From: Opisthocomus hoazin
Taxonomy: Eukaryota > Chordata > Aves > Opisthocomiformes > Opisthocomidae
Assembly: GCF_030867145.1 (NCBI RefSeq)
Contig: NC_134434.1
Span: 5,766,001 to 5,830,000 of the forward strand
Direction of reading: 5' to 3'
Length of the DNA: 64,000 nt
Shown: positions 45,801 to 60,599 of the stretch, in pieces
How the letters are laid out: each line of letters begins with the position of its first letter
Position numbering within the stretch: position 1 is the stretch's first letter
Notes under the pieces: generated by a model
Database searches by the model: none
Seen by the model: the letters and a program-made list of their open reading frames with translations, nothing else
What the model was told of the DNA's origin: nothing
Translations under genes and position numbers: made by a program

Positions 45801-47399
45801 AGCCTACACAATTCATTAACCTCTCGCGCTGATCCGAGAAGCAGTCTAGAAGCAGGGCCGTTAAAAGACCGGAAGGTTTCCTAAGGAAATTAAGCAATAT
45901 AAATACATTTTACCTTCTAAGCCACCAGAAGCGAAGCTTAGAGACAGGCAAGACATTTGCCTGGATCTGAAGACAAGTTGAGAGCACAGCAAGAACTAAA
46001 CTGTCACAAGCTTTAACTTTCAGAGAAGCCTGCAGGAAAGGGAACACTTGGAGCTAAATTTGTATCCACTTTAAATAGCAGAAGGTAGCTCACAGAAGAC
46101 AAACTGGGAGAAATGGTTCAATGTACCTTTGAGACAGAATTACTGAGCCAAGGAGCTTTAAAGCCATTTCTACACATACCTGAATAATATCTTTCTGCAA
46201 AAATACTTGATAATAAAATTGTTTACTTGACTCGCCATCGCACAAAGAATAGATTGAGAGGCAACAGCTTACCCAGGCTACTCCCCACCCAAACCCCCCA
46301 GCGCTAACTGGACCCTTTGTGCTGGCTGCCGTACCGAAAGAAGAGATCAGCTGTATTTACCGAGCAGTATTAACCTGGCAGCAGCTTCTCTCCAACTCGC
46401 TGACAACGCCAGAGGCAGGCTGAAAGGAAGCCCTGCTGGAGCACCCGCTGTCTTCGGGGGTAAATTCGTGCATGCCCAGCCAAAGCCGACAATTTAAGAC
46501 CTGGAGCCTCCCAGAGAGTCCCTCGCGGTGCTTTCCCACATACCGGCCCTTTCACTTCATCTCCAACCTGGCAACCTCTGCTCCTCTCGGGCTGATGCCC
46601 TTTTCCGACGGGTGTGCTGGGGCAGCACCAGGCACGGAGGTCCAGAGCTGGGCAGGAGGGCACCCAGCTCCCAGCAAGCCAGAAACTGGAAACACTCTCC
46701 TGTTTTTTTCCTTTTGTTCTTGCTAAAGTGACTTCACAGAGTTTCCTTCTCATCCCTACACTGCTATTATCAAACTATTTCCAACCCCAAAGGTCATCGG
46801 CAGACATGGTTACTGGATTTTTTTTGCATGTGGCTTATTTTTCTTCCCTTTCTTTTATTATTAAATAAGCAGGCACACTTTCCAATTTTTCCTTCTCCAA
46901 ACTCTCTAGCATCCTCTCCCTTACCCAGGCGACGCCAAGAAACAGGAACAGTCCAGAAATGTGCTGCATTTCTGAAAAACCATATTACACCTTGGAATGG
47001 GACTTGTGAAAGTTTCAAAAACCTCAACGTGCACTAAAGGTTTCCCAGAAGAAAAGAAAGAAAACAAGTCCATACAGGATCACAAAGGTTCTACAAATCT
47101 CTGTCTTTCAGCCAAGGTTCACCCAAGTGAGGCTAACCAAGCCATAGGTGTCACCTGAACCCTTTTGTTCTGGCATAAGCCCAGCAAACATCAGCAGCGA
47201 AGGGTGAGAAAGCGCAGATTTAACGGGGACATTCCCGTCTCTAGGCTCACCAGAAGTTGCCCTCCCCATGCCGTGGAGGGCGATGAGCAATGAGGAACTG
47301 CAGAAGCGTCTGGCATGGGCTATAGCTTCATGAACCATGGTGGAGAGAACAGCCAGGAGCTACAGGGTGTGAAGGACAGCCAGGGGAAGCTTTCTTTGC

Positions 47400-48087
47400 A
47401 AGAAGGCAATGATCTAGCTCTGCAGGGAGGGACATGGGAGTGCTGGTGGACAACAAGTTGACCATGAGCCAGCAGCATGCCCTGGGTGCCAAGAAGGCCA
47501 GTGGGATCCTGGGGTGCATCAAGAGGAGTGTGGCCAGCAGGTCAAGGAAGGTTCTTCTCCCCCTAGTGAGGCCCCATCTGGAGTACTGCATCCAGTTCTG
47601 GGCTCCCCAGTTCAAGAAAGATGAGGAGCTACTGGAGAGAGTCCAGCGCAGGGCTACAAGGATGATGAGGGGACTGGAGCATCTCTCCTACAAGGAAAGG
47701 CTGAGGGAGCTGGGCTTGTTCAGCCTGGAGAAGAGAAGGCTGAGAAGGGACCTTAGAAATGCTTATAAATATCTGAAGGGTGGGTGTCAGGAGGATGGGG
47801 CCAGACTCTTTCCAGTGGTGCCCAGCGACAGGACAAGGGGCAACGGGCACAAACTGAAGCTGAGGAAGTTCCAGCTGAACAGGAGGAAGAACTTCTTCCC
47901 TCTGAGGGTGACATAGCCCTGGCCCAGGCTGCCCAGGGAGGTTGTGGAGTCTCCTCTGGAGATATTCAAAACTAGCCTGGACATGTTCTTGTGCAACTTG
48001 CTCTGGGTGACCTTGCATTGGCAGGGGCTTGGACTGGATGATCCCTAGAGGTCCCTTCCAATCCCCGCCATTCTGTGACTCTGTGAT
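47400..48087 (+). mobile_element. CR1 LINE, long copy in STX8 intron
   Basis: About 690 bases of plus-strand CR1 (antisense to STX8). The frame from 47434 reads [40 protein letters not shown], then [20 protein letters not shown] and [20 protein letters not shown], ending at a stop at 47914-47916. A short in-frame deletion removes the bases between VLLPL and VRPH. The 3' end is the ATTCTGTGACTCTGTGA pair at 48070-48087. It keeps LEYCIQFW where other copies have LQCCVQFW, so it is from a related but different subfamily. The left edge is uncertain. Confidence 0.93.
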
Positions 48088-51000
48088 ATTAGAAAATCCA
48101 ATGGCTGGAAGGTGGTCCTTCAGCAGAACAGGCCACAGGTCGCTAAAGAGACTTCTCACTGCATTAGAAGCTTCAGAGATTCACCAGCCAGACACAGCAC
48201 CGGCTGCAAGGAGAGGCACCAACCCGGGGCCAAGGCGAGTTAACCCCGGCGCCGCGGCGTTCGCTGCCTGCCGCAGTGCCCCGACGGCTGGTGTTCCTCC
48301 TCCACCCGTACAGCCGCGCACCTTCTCCGGCGCAGCTTCGCCCACCAGCCCCTGCCCCAGCGAGGGACGCAGGAGCCCCAGCCCAGCTGGCAAACTCCGA
48401 ACGGTTTCCCCGACAGCAAAGGGTCTGCCGGGCAGCAGCGTGCTCCAGAGCCACGACCTGCAGCAAGCAGGGAAAAGGCAGAAGACACGACAGATGATCT
48501 CAGTGGGGGACTGTTGTTCCTCCACCACTTTCTCCAGTAAAAACAAACGGGAGAAAAAAAAATAAATTAATAAAATGAAAGGACGGTTCTGCTGGCCTGG
48601 CGCAGAAGGGGACATCTGCCCGCGTCCATCTGCCAGCAGCCCGACACCCCGGTCTTTGTTTTTGGTAGGGTCAGTCTTCTACCATTATTGCTCCCTGAAC
48701 TGCCTCACCAGGACACCAGTGCCAGTACAAGGAACAAGATGGGCACATGCAGAGAGGGAGAAGGTAACCAGTAGCTCTGCTCGGATCCATCAGTAAATTC
48801 TCCCATTAAGCTCTTAAATCACTCGAGAAAGTATTATCTTTTGCCTCTTCCTTTGTTTTTCACTCGAACAAATGCTGGGATTACTCCCTCCCTAGTTAGA
48901 TGGATATATCACAGCACCAGAACACTTCCCAAATATTTCCAGCATCAACAACTAAGGTACATGTGAAAACAAAAAGAAATAAAACCAATCGCAGCTCAGT
49001 CAAACGACTGGAAGAACCCGCAGCACCAAAACTACAGTTTCACTGGTCTGTCTGAACCCGCCAGAGGAACTTCACTCGCAAGACATCGCGCAAGGAGAAA
49101 AAGTTATAGCAGAAAAAAATCATATAGTGTTCATACCAAGTCATTTAAGGTCAGATTAAGTGTTCTTGAAGTCTGGTCCATGTGTCTTCTATTTAAAAAA
49201 GTGCCCTGCTTGCAGAGGAATTGTAAGAACTTTTGAAAATGGGATGCTGGCTCCTAAGTCCCTTGGATACTTGACCGCGTGGTCAGGAGGGTTGAGATTT
49301 ACATACAAATTGCAAAGCTTCTAAATGGCTTCCTCAGAGCAAGAAACGGGGGTGGAAACGAGAGAGTATTTAATGATTAGTTCCTTATGGCTCCGACATT
49401 CTTGAAGCATATTTCTTGCAGTCCTTGGAACACTCCTGCATTCTTGATTGCAAAATGGCAATAAGCGATTTCCTTTAAAAGCCTTGTCTTTTATTGGAAT
49501 ACTAAAAATACCCCACTAGCCCCACTCCACTCCACTCTCTCTCTTTCCTGGACAGGCACCATCAACCCTGATGTATTCTATTTTGAAGACGGCAATAAAC
49601 ATTTCAGCATGGGCTGTTCAATCCACTTCAGAATAGAACTTGCATTTCCAGTGGAGCCCCTACTAGCACCATAAATCATCTTTACACAGACTTAAGTATG
49701 AGAAACCCCAACTCAAAAGCAGCACGGATTTTTTTCTTCTTTATAAAAATCAAAACCAGGTACAAAACAGTCAAGAGTTAAATGACTGGCAACTTTAAAC
49801 ATGAAACTGCTGGGCTGACCCTGTCAAGCAGGGCTGTCGCGATGGTTAGAGCCACACTTTGCAGCGCTGCTCCAGTCAATCCACTTGACACAAACCTACC
49901 TGGAAGATGATGCTTGGTGGGGTGAAGTACCGAAAAAACTGTCTACACGTTCACTACATCTGAACAAACACGGGTTTCAAATCTGGGATACTCTGGCTGC
50001 TGCTGATTTTAAAAGCCACAGATGAAGATTCATTACATCTTATGTCTGAACCGGTTATACACATCTAACACTCCTTTTTGTTTTTTCCAGTCTACATGGA
50101 CTTCCAGTCTGAACCGTTCTCTCAACTGCTTCGCTCATTATGTCTCTCTCCATCTGCTGCAGACCTTGGAGAATAGCTCAGAGAGATAATTTCAGGTACA
50201 CGACGAGGAGGTTACCGCACAAACCACAATTTTATCATTAATGTCCTTGGCTGAGTCGAGGAGCTTCTCCAGTAAAAGCAGTTGCGCAATCATGCCCAAG
50301 CACCAAGACCAGCCAAGTGCGGGATGCAACCACCCTTCCTCAGCCTTCAACATCAAAGTCTTCACGCAGTCAAGAGCCAGAAGGGACATCATTCAGAGCC
50401 CCAGCGCAGGCTCCACGCACAGTCCAGCAGCGGACGAGCAGAAGGGCTTCCCGAGCATCGATCCGTCTGTTCAGAGGTTTGGCTGGACAAGGTGACCAAG
50501 CGGCTCCCACACCAGCCCAGTGGTGTCGGCCCTGGCACGATTACTTCTTTCCACATCAAGGGAGCCTGCTGGGAAACCTGACCTCACTGAACACATCTGC
50601 TGGACACATCATCACTCGCTTACAGCAGCTGCCCTCGAGTCCCTCCACAACCTACCCTCAGCTCAGCAGCCACAGGCTGATGCCCCGTCTATTGGGTGAA
50701 ACACGGGGTGTAGCTCTCGCTTGAACACAAGCCTAATTAAGGTGGGAGATGCTTATTTTTCTACTTTCTGAAGTTCCAGGGGGAAGTGAACCTACCTTTC
50801 CCTGCTGGCAAACTAGTTCTTGATCCTGCCTACTGCTGGCACACGGATGGTAAGCTCTCTGCTCCACAGGATGCAGTCAGCAACAGGCTTTGCTTCTCTT
50901 TCTTGGATAAATCCATCACACTTCACTGAGCCCTTCCCCACCTGCAGAGGGTCTCAAACAGGAGGGTCTGCATAAGGAAACTGCACTTATTGTTGGTTGA

Positions 51001-51097
51001 CCCATTCCAGGAATTTGATCTGGGTGAATCTAGCACTCCAACAGCAAGATCTGGTGCCCACAGCATGGAGATGCTCCTCTGACTCTGAAGAGAAGAC

Positions 51098-51237
51098 ACA
51101 AATCATAAAACCATCAGGTGGAAAGGGACCCCGGCAGGTTCTAGTGCAACCTGCTGCTCCAATTAGGGTCAAGTTAGGGAGCTGGACTCGGTGATCCTTA
51201 CGGGTACCTTCCAACCTGAGATATTCTGTGATTCTTA
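51098..51237. repeat. Inverted pair of CR1-like 3' ends
   Basis: The left half starts AATCATAAAACCATCAGGTG and continues GAAAGGGACC, like a CR1 3' end in minus orientation. The right half, GGTACCTTCCAACCTGAGAT followed by ATTCTGTGATTCT, is a CR1 3' end in plus orientation. The two termini face outward, making an imperfect inverted repeat about 140 bases long. Confidence 0.75.
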
Positions 51238-54200
51238 GACCAGACGCAGACCACGTTACGCTGGGCTTCTGCCAACCCAAGTGTCGAAAACCTTTGAGGA
51301 CGCACCACTGTTCAGGGAGCGTAGACACTGGATTGTCCGCAGATGAGACCACACCAGAAGGTCCGCTCATTTTCACAAACAGGCTGTGCTGCTCGGAGAA
51401 AGCTATTCACTAATTCATTAAATCTACTTCAGGAGAGCAGCACAGTATGGACAACCCAAAGAGGTAACGCTGAAGTGGGCCAGGGCTTCTCATCTCAAAC
51501 ACAATGCTCAGCAAAAGGACAAAACCATCGCCATCTTTTCAGATTGGCTCCTTTAACATTTAAGAAGATTCTTAGATGGGGCTTCGTTGGTTTTAAAGTC
51601 GACACCAATTCAGGCAAATAAAGCGGTTTGTCCTACTTTCTGCAGAGGTGAATCAGTGTGCACATGAAATTCTTCACACAGACAGAGCTGGTTTTCTGTG
51701 GAGAACAGTGTTTTCAGAATTCAAAGCACAATCCTTCTTTTAGAAACTTGCTCAGCCTTTGGAATCCAACCTAATCAGCACACAAAACAGCCGAAACCAG
51801 CAACCAAATGCTTCTTATTAATACCATTTACAGCTGCTAACAACTCTAAGAACCTTCTAAAAATGCCAAGGGAAACAGGGCGGCTGAAATGATCCCTCAC
51901 AAACAACTGAGCCAATAAATACAGAACTGTGATAAGAAATCGGGTTTGACTTGCGTAATCACTTTTAAAAGTTTATGGTAAATGGAGGCTGAAGAGCAGG
52001 AGGCTGATAAAATAGCACAGTTCAGTAGCAACACGAAAGTTTCATGCCCATGAAGCAGAGAATTCAATCCTTGCTGAATTCTTGAAATCATTTAGATGTT
52101 AACAGAAGTTTCTTCTCCAAAAAAAGGCGGCAAGGCATCTCTTCAAGCCCACACACACAGATCTTTGACTCCTATATGCTGGTGCACTACACAAAGCTAT
52201 TTTGGTTTTGGAAGACTGCATTGTCTCATGTGTCAGGACGGCTATTTTATTTCATTTTTTAACATCTGACTTGAGCAGAGCCAAACCTGCACAATTTATG
52301 CACGTGCAGTACAAGAGGTCTCCTTTCATTTTGTACTTAGGAAAAAAAAAATAGAGAGAGAGAAAGGAGGAGGAAAAACCACAATATCATTTCATCTCGG
52401 TACCTTCCTAAAACTTGAGAAGTTTATAAGCTCTTTACTCCAGTTCTCTTCCTTTTCCTTCCCACATGACAGCCACAAGCTGCCACAGCAGCTGCACAGT
52501 AAACATCTTCAAAGGAAATGCAGCAAGAATTGGTCTCGGACCAAAGCGCGGGGGGACAAACCGGCCCGGGTGCCAGCAGCAACGCAGGGCTGAGCCAGCA
52601 GCAGCCTCCCCGCATCCCCACTCGCCAGCGGAGACCTCCGTTCCTCCCAGAGAACGGCAGCAAAACCAGCAGAGCGCTGGGAGAACCCGCAGCAGGAGGG
52701 AAGTTTCCGAAACTCATCTTCATATATTTTGCATCATATTCTCCTGCTGGAGAACGTTTCCCTGTTTGAGCTCCTCAAGGTTATTGCTAGACATGTGCAG
52801 GGGGTGACACAGAGGAAAAAAAATAATAAAAAAATAAGAAAATAAAAAGTCTGTGTAAGGAATGTAGCCCCTGACCAAACAATCAACAAGGACACAAACA
52901 CCTGGGAGCAAAAAGAAGCTGTCTGATTTACTAAATCATTTTTTTTCCTGAAGTCTAATCCCACGGTTACATCTCCAGAGCTTATTCCCCTCACACTTTG
53001 AAGGGGGAGAAAAAACCCACACTGCAAAGAGGCCCATAAATCGCCCTGGATCATTTGTCTGAATCCTGCTCCTGCCGCGGAAGAAGGATGCTCCATATGC
53101 TTTTGCCATAGCTCTGTTTTGATAGTATTACCAGGAGTGTCCCTTATTAATCATGTTGCCACTAAAAGTCTCCCTGGAGTATTTGCTTATTCTATACTTT
53201 TCCAAGCTGTTTCAGTTTCCTCTTCATTTATTAAAAGCTCGCTGTAGATGACCAGAGTTAAAGCTAACCTCTGCTACTACAAAACTGGAAGAATAAAATA
53301 AAAGGGTGGTAAGAAATCACTTTTAATGATGAGTTTTCCTCCATTTACTCCTGCCCCAGCAGCAGCTCTCCCCGCCAACACGCCATTTCAGTATCTGTCA
53401 CGTTTCTCCGACCGGTTCCGTCGTGAAGCCCGAGATGCTGCTATTTAAGGTAGCATTAACATTCAAACAACACTTTCCTGGACGGTACTATTTGAGTTGG
53501 AATCATTGGAAGAAATTTGGTATTGGCTCAACCCTTCAGTACCCTGAAATCAATGAGCTTATTTCAGCCCGTAAAGTGTTCTTAAAGACACGCTTAAGTG
53601 CTTTGCTGGATGAAGAACAAAGCACTTGGCACCCCGCAGAACTGAACCCTGCTGAGGTGCGAGGCGTTTCCAAACACTTCTAATTAACTAAAAGAATCCA
53701 CAATTAAGAAAGTCGCAGGCACTTGGTTGGCAGAATAAAGGCAACGTTTTGCAAAGCATCCCGCGTTCCCCGCTCCGGCAGCACGCACCTCTTCACAATA
53801 CCAGACACGGAAACAGAAACGTGTCCAAGAGTAGGTGGGCTGTAAAACGCAAAAGAGTATCTGGGTGTCCTTTGGCAATCTGGGAGTAGTGCTGAAATCA
53901 AGATCCACGCCTGGGCTTCACGAAATCCCAGCCGTGAGGCTGCTGGGGAGCAGAGCGTGGCTGCTGACGCGCAAGTGAAGCTCTCTGAGAAGTTCTCACC
54001 TCCCGACCAACGAGGGGAAAAACTGCACCGCATCTCCTGCATAGTGGCACCAGGTAGAGCCATGCATGAACAACTCTACCATAATGTTAAGAGAATTACT
54101 TTTTTTTTTTTAAAGTTTTATCAAATCCTGCCTCAGTCTCTCCAAAAGCTTCTGACTGCACATGCAGTGTTGTAACAGGAATAGGATCACCTGCAAACGG

Positions 54201-57200
54201 TTAACGCAAGGCGTATTAGGTGCAAACCACTGGGACTGCAGTAAGATACTTGGCAGTGTTTGATTTCAAGCAAGCCCCAGAACATGACAGTAATTTAAAT
54301 AAAAGCCATACAGTTTATCCGGAGCTTCCCACCCCTTTGCTCCCAGCGCGGCCTCCCTCTCTCTCCTCTGTTCCGGCTGCACGCTAGCAAAAGCTGATCG
54401 CGTATCATGGAGCCTATCTCGAAGCAGGAATTTTATTCACAACGTTGGGCTTTAGGAGGAGGCAAATGAAAAAGAGAGATGAAGGGATGCTTATTCTTTT
54501 AGTTTTAGCACAATGAAGGTTTGGTTTGAGGGGATCCTAGTAAAATTTTAAAGTCAACACTTGTGGTGGGGCATCCTTAGTTTCTTTTAAAATGAAGATG
54601 TAGATGCAATCATTAGTTTTTGCTTGCTAGCAACTTTTTTTTTTTTATTTAAACATTGTTCACTGTAGTTTTAATGGCTTTGAGGGGAGATATTTAGCAT
54701 GATCAACTGCCAAGAAACATCTCCCCGTTAGCTGCTTTGGTCATCAGTCAGTAGCTGCCGTTAGCACAGCAGTTTCTATCTGCAAATCCAGTTAATCCTA
54801 GAACTACCAAACATCATTTTCCCCCGAGATTAGTTTCGGTGAAGAAAAACATCCTTTGGACGGCAAAACTTTTTTTTTTTTTCTCTTTTTTTAGCATTAT
54901 AGCTATCAAAACACATGGTGCAGCCTCGAATAAAACCGCTCTCCAGCTTGGCTCCTCACCCAGCCTGCCAGGGAACATGGGAAACCATTAACTCGAGCTG
55001 CCACAATTAACCGCCAGCATCTTCTTCCAGTCGGACAATCCCGAGCTACTTGTCATGCAAACAACCTGTGAGATCCATTCTCCTGGCAAGGCAAGAGGAG
55101 GGGTAAATTACTGAGTTAAGCAGATTACCGGGGAAGGAGTCACACTCCGCAGCCTTATGAGACGATTAGACCCTGGGAAATTCATACGCCAAATCCCCAG
55201 GCCCTGATAGCGCACATTCATCACCAGTTGTAGGATCAACCGCAACCAAGAACCTTCTCCAGAAGCATTAAATATTCTTTTCCCCATGAACCGTCACTCA
55301 GCTTCCACTCCCCAAAAAAGGAAGATTATGTTTAAAATTTTACAGGGGAAGAAGCTGCAGCAGCGTTTAGCAACTCCGCAGCTCACCACTGAGATGACTT
55401 TTGTTTTTTTTTCATTTCTGAAGCAGCGATGCTACCAGCACTGCCACCAACACCAGTGCCGCGGGCCTCCATGCCATCGCTCTGCGGGTGCACGGGCGCA
55501 GCCCTACCGACACAGCACCCAGGGACCGCAGAGGGGTCTCCGCAGCGGCGAGAGAGCAGCAGTTCTCCGTCACGTGCATTTAATAAATCCAACGCAGCAA
55601 AGCAGCTTTTGCAATGCAAAAGAGGAAAAGAAAAAAAAAAAAAAAATCAGATTTATGGTAAGCGAGGCAGCTGCTGTAGGAGCGGCAGGGAACGGCCTGT
55701 GCCTTCTGCGGGGAGCTGCTGCCGAGCTCCCCAGTCAGGGTCCCTTTGCTCTTGAAGGCAATGCCCATCTGCGTACGGCACCCTGATCTGCCAGAGTAGA
55801 CGGACTGAGGCTGGGAAATTAATTGCCTGGAGTACTGGGTCAGCAATCGTTATTTTTTCCCCGCTAACGACGTTTTGCGCGGAGCACTGCTGGTAGCGGC
55901 AGGTTCTGGGAGAGGCTGCTCCACAGAGGCTTCAAACACAGCTTTGTAACCTTTTCTCTGTAGAAGACTCCTCGCTTCACAGGAGCCTTTACAGCCTTCT
56001 TCAGCAACCCTCCATTATCGAAAGAATTACAAATGCCCTATTTTCTTGATCTATATAAAGTAAAGGGCGTAACCCCATCACGCTCGAGAAGGTGAGAGTG
56101 TGCTGAGAGTTCTCCCTCCCACCTGAGGTATTTTTATCAAAGAAATGTCTTTAAAAATATCTCCAAGAGAAAGTCTCTTATGCAAGAAGTCAGGCAGTTG
56201 AAGACTACTGAAGTGCAGACTAGTTTGATCAAAGGAAACTCCACCACAAGAGACTATTTCATGCTCTGGTATCTCAAAGGAGGCCATGATAAACTGCAGG
56301 GAACCAGATGCTCAACGCGATGAGAAGGGCTAGTCGTCTCAGAAAGCTCTGAGAGGTGTGATAGCTGTGAAGAAGGCAGGTATAAGGACCTACCATTGGT
56401 GATGGGGGCACCTGGGAACCACCTGGAAGAACACTGGGTTTACCAAGCCACCGGATGAAGCGACTACGACGTATTCCATCACTGCAAAGGGCTGTTCAAG
56501 TCATCTTGGCAAAGCCACACAGAAAGAAGCCCACCAGCAGGCCCTGCTAAACAGGGAAGCCCCAATCTCCTGAGCATCAGCCATGTCCACACATCTGTGG
56601 ATCAACTCCAACTGTTAATGCATCACCTTCCAACCCCAAAGTCATGCCTGCCGACCTGCAGCAGCAGAGGGTTCCCCACGGAACGGCCTCTCCGGCCATT
56701 CTCAGCCCACCTGCCTCCCCTTCAAGCTGCCAGCCTCCCCCTGTCCAGACCTGCTGCCACTCTGTGCAGAAGACTACAAGCCATAGCCGAAGAGATTTTC
56801 CGAGTCCCAGACTCTGCACATGACAAGCGCAGCAGAGACAAGGGACTGTCCTTGCTCACTGCATCCACGCCTTGACCTCAGGTGGCATCAAGAGAACGTG
56901 CCTTCATCTGTGTCAGCGAACCAAGAAGAAGGAAGGACAGACAGGTTACCTTGCAGGGCGCCGTGAAGCAAACCACAGCTCATCTGACCAAAGCACGACA
57001 AATTCTGGATCATGTGCCCAAAATCCAATGGCTTAACTCCAGTTCCTCTAGCAGCTCAAAGTCAGAGCTGCACTGAGATGGTCCAAGAGCAGGCTGAGGA
57101 CACAGAGGACCTGGACGCAGCCAGGCCACAGGCACTCAGATGTGGACAACAGCACTGCCCCATTCCACGCAGGACAATGTATATGTTAAGGAGCTACTAG

Positions 57201-60200
57201 GACAGCTCAATCACCGCAGGACGGAGCCAGCGCTGGCCTGGCAGCAAGTGAGAGCAATTCCTCACAGCAATCGCTCCACTGTTACTCGCAGTTGCTCCCT
57301 CCATCCCTTATGCCCACGAGGTCTTTTTTAGCACTCACCTTCCAAGAGCCTTGGCACAAGAGCACAAACCCTACAGGGACGGCAGAACCAGCCACACGAG
57401 GCCCCAAAGATGGGAAGCCTGCCTAGAAAAAACACATTTCTCGCCTTTCTGACACCCCATTTCTTTCTTGACTAATGCTGAATGAAGCCTTTAACAGGAG
57501 ACAGGGGTCTTCCCCTCTATCTTGGAGCTACGGAGCTAACTTGGTGTCTCAGGTGAGCTAGACCACCACTAAAACCAGTCACTGAGCAGACCGGAGCCAA
57601 AACTACCCCTTACCTCACGCCCGGCTCTCCTGCGAACCGTGCCAAATTAAGCAAGGAAGCAGACGACTGGAGCTTATACGTTGTAAAACTTGTTCAGTCA
57701 TAACCCATAAAAATACCTGAATGCCCACCTACGGGCACGCTGAGCCTGCCTTTTGGGCGCTACCACATCAGTCCGGCTACAACCAGCTCACCTGATTAAG
57801 CCATTTAACACCTAAATACTCCCCAATTCCAAGCTCTTTGATGACTTAACCATCTACTTCTTGCCAGAATTAGCAGGACAAGACGACCACCAAAAAGCCA
57901 TCAGCACCCCTTGACCTTCTCACTTCCACAGTAGCAAACAAAACTCAGTTCTACCCTTCATCCTTGGAAGATGACCTCTAGCTTTTGGCTCCTCCAGCAG
58001 CCAAAATAAAGCATACACCTTCACAACGGGCACAAGTCACCTGGACATCCCAAGAGAAAATTCAATACTTCATGCAATTCCCAAGTACCAGCAACCAACC
58101 TTCCTTATCTCAACCGCGCTTACGCAGCATCCACCAGAGCAAGCCTCCAAATTCACCAATTCGTTATTTCAAGCACAATTTGAAGGCCTAAAGCATGACT
58201 CTCCTTCCACCTGGACCACGCCACAGCCTTCAGAGCAGCTCCACGTCACAGCAGCTCGGCCGACACAGTCCGGGCTGGAGCAAACCCAGCGGCAGAGCAG
58301 TCTCAGCGGGATCCCAGCACAGGAACAGCTTTTCATCGGTGGGCAAGGCTGACTGATCTAAACCCAAGATACTCCTTCTCAAGAAAATTTCCCTCACAGA
58401 CCATTAACTGCTAATTTGCATGCATAAATATGATATGAATGCTTAAATGCAGACAGCTAAGTACACAAGAGAACAAGGCTTACTCTGCGTTCCTCTACAT
58501 AATTGCGTTCAGCTACCAAAGCACTGAGCATCTCTGAAATTCCATAGGTGACAGTCAACAAGCACAAAACACTTCCGTACGTAGGAAGCAGTGTACAGGG
58601 CAGAGCAAAGCAGCCACGCATCTGACAGAAATATTAATAATGTTATTACCAAAGCAAACAGTTAGCAGAAGCAGCAACACTGGGGAAGATGTGCAGAAAT
58701 CACAGCACTTTCCTTTCAGCCAAGGGCTGAGGTGCAACGTGAAGTTTGAAAATCCCCTTCTCCACCTCGTCTCCCACTCAAACCTCAAGCTCTAACAGAA
58801 CCTGGAGGAGAACTTTCAACCAACTTTCACCCAGCTCCCAAGCCGTCTGAGCCTCTTGTCAAAACGCGCACCCCAAATAAAGCGCTTCTGAATCAGAAAG
58901 CACCGAATGCAAAATTCACGAGAAGAGATCAAATCCTCTCATCCCTGCAAACTGGAACTGTCGCTGTTTATAACGCTGTGCTCCCCCCAAAGCACGCTGT
59001 AAAATACTCAGTATGAATCATTTGGCACTGCTACTGTTTTTGCAGAAGGCCTAAACGTTGGGCTTTCCCCCCCCCTCACTTCTGAGTCTTTAATTCAATA
59101 TCAAGGTGGGAAATCAATATTTTTGCGTTTTGTTTAAATGCCAGAAAAACATTTGCCGCTTCTCTAGCGGGAATGAGTCACTTCAGCTCTAACAAGGTGC
59201 TTTTCCGAAACTTTTCAGCAGTACTGTCGCCTTGCTAAAGCTGCAGAGCTAAATACCAAACGTTTTCTGCTGGGATCTCTGACGACATTATAAACACTGC
59301 AGTACTAAAAAACCACCCAACCCAGCAGGAGCTGGAAATCTTACAGTGCTAAATAAAATCAGCAAGCACAGGGGGAAGCAATAAACTTGGGCATCTCTTT
59401 GGTTCTGGAGAGACTTTCCAAATTCCTTGAACTTGAGAGATTTGGGAGAGTTATGCAAATATGCATATTATGTTAAAAATCTAACCCGCAAGTTATGGCA
59501 CTGTACTGTGTAAAATGCTCATCTTTACTCATGGGCAACCAGAGGCAAGTGACAAAGCAAAGCGGCAAAGGTACGAGTAACAGATAAGCTACAACAGTGT
59601 AAACCATGACGGAGTGCAGCGGAGGAGGGCAAGAGAAAGCCGATATCACCCACACGTAGGGAGCCACCTCACGCAACGCAGATCCCATCTGAATTACAGC
59701 CACGATACGGGAATTGCTCAGCTGAGAAACTAAAACAAGTTTACGGAAATTACCCATAGGTGAACGCTAACCCCATCCTACTCTACCTCCTATACCACCC
59801 CCAAATCACGGCTGGGAAGTCGTCATCTTCAGCTACCTCTGCCAAGCCCTGACAGCCTACATTGGGTGCTCTCCAACGTGTGTAGAAACCTCCTTAGTCT
59901 CAACTTCCATCACAGACTACTGTCTGGGCTCTACATCTCCAGGTAACCCGACGATCTTCCCCCTCTCCCCTCCCAAACTGGCACCAAGGCTTCTCTTTGG
60001 GTTCATGTGCAGTCTCCCAGAAGAGTAACAGAGCAGCACGATGAAGGCAAAGTGTTTCAGTCCAGACCCACGAGACACGAGGCTTCTCCAGATGCACACC
60101 AATGGCCACCTTCAGCCGCTGCACCGAGAGGACTTTGCCACCGGGCTGGGACCAAAGGCCAGGTCACGTCCTTGGGAGCTGACGGCTGTAGAGCCTGCAG

Positions 60201-60599
60201 CCGCCATCACCCAGGGGGCTGGAGACACACCTTGAGCCAGTGTGGAAGAAACTCCTCACTAGACACTTGTTAAGCTCTGCAAAAATGCAAAGACTATAAA
60301 AATCTTGCTCCTACCAGCGCCAGCATTGAAGTCTTTTCTCTGGCTGCCAGCTAACAGGAGATCAAATCAGCATTGATCATCATGATTAAGAGATCTGAAG
60401 ATGAAGAACGCAAAGGACTGTGGCAGTTATTTGCAACCACCCTGGGCAAACAGCGCGCTGACGGCAACGGCAGGCACGTTTGCTACGCCAGAGACTTGAA
60501 AACAAGCCCGTTACTTCGGGGAGTTTCGATTCTTTCAGGTGATTTCCGGGGCCATCAGCATCACCCACCGACAGCGAACCGTCCGGCCAACCCACGCAG

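Noticed and set aside
59473..59757. 94-codon minus-strand frame with a hydrophobic segment, considered as a possible STX8-strand exon
   Set aside because: It does not resemble syntaxin-8 or another protein, and its hydrophobicity follows from T-rich sequence.
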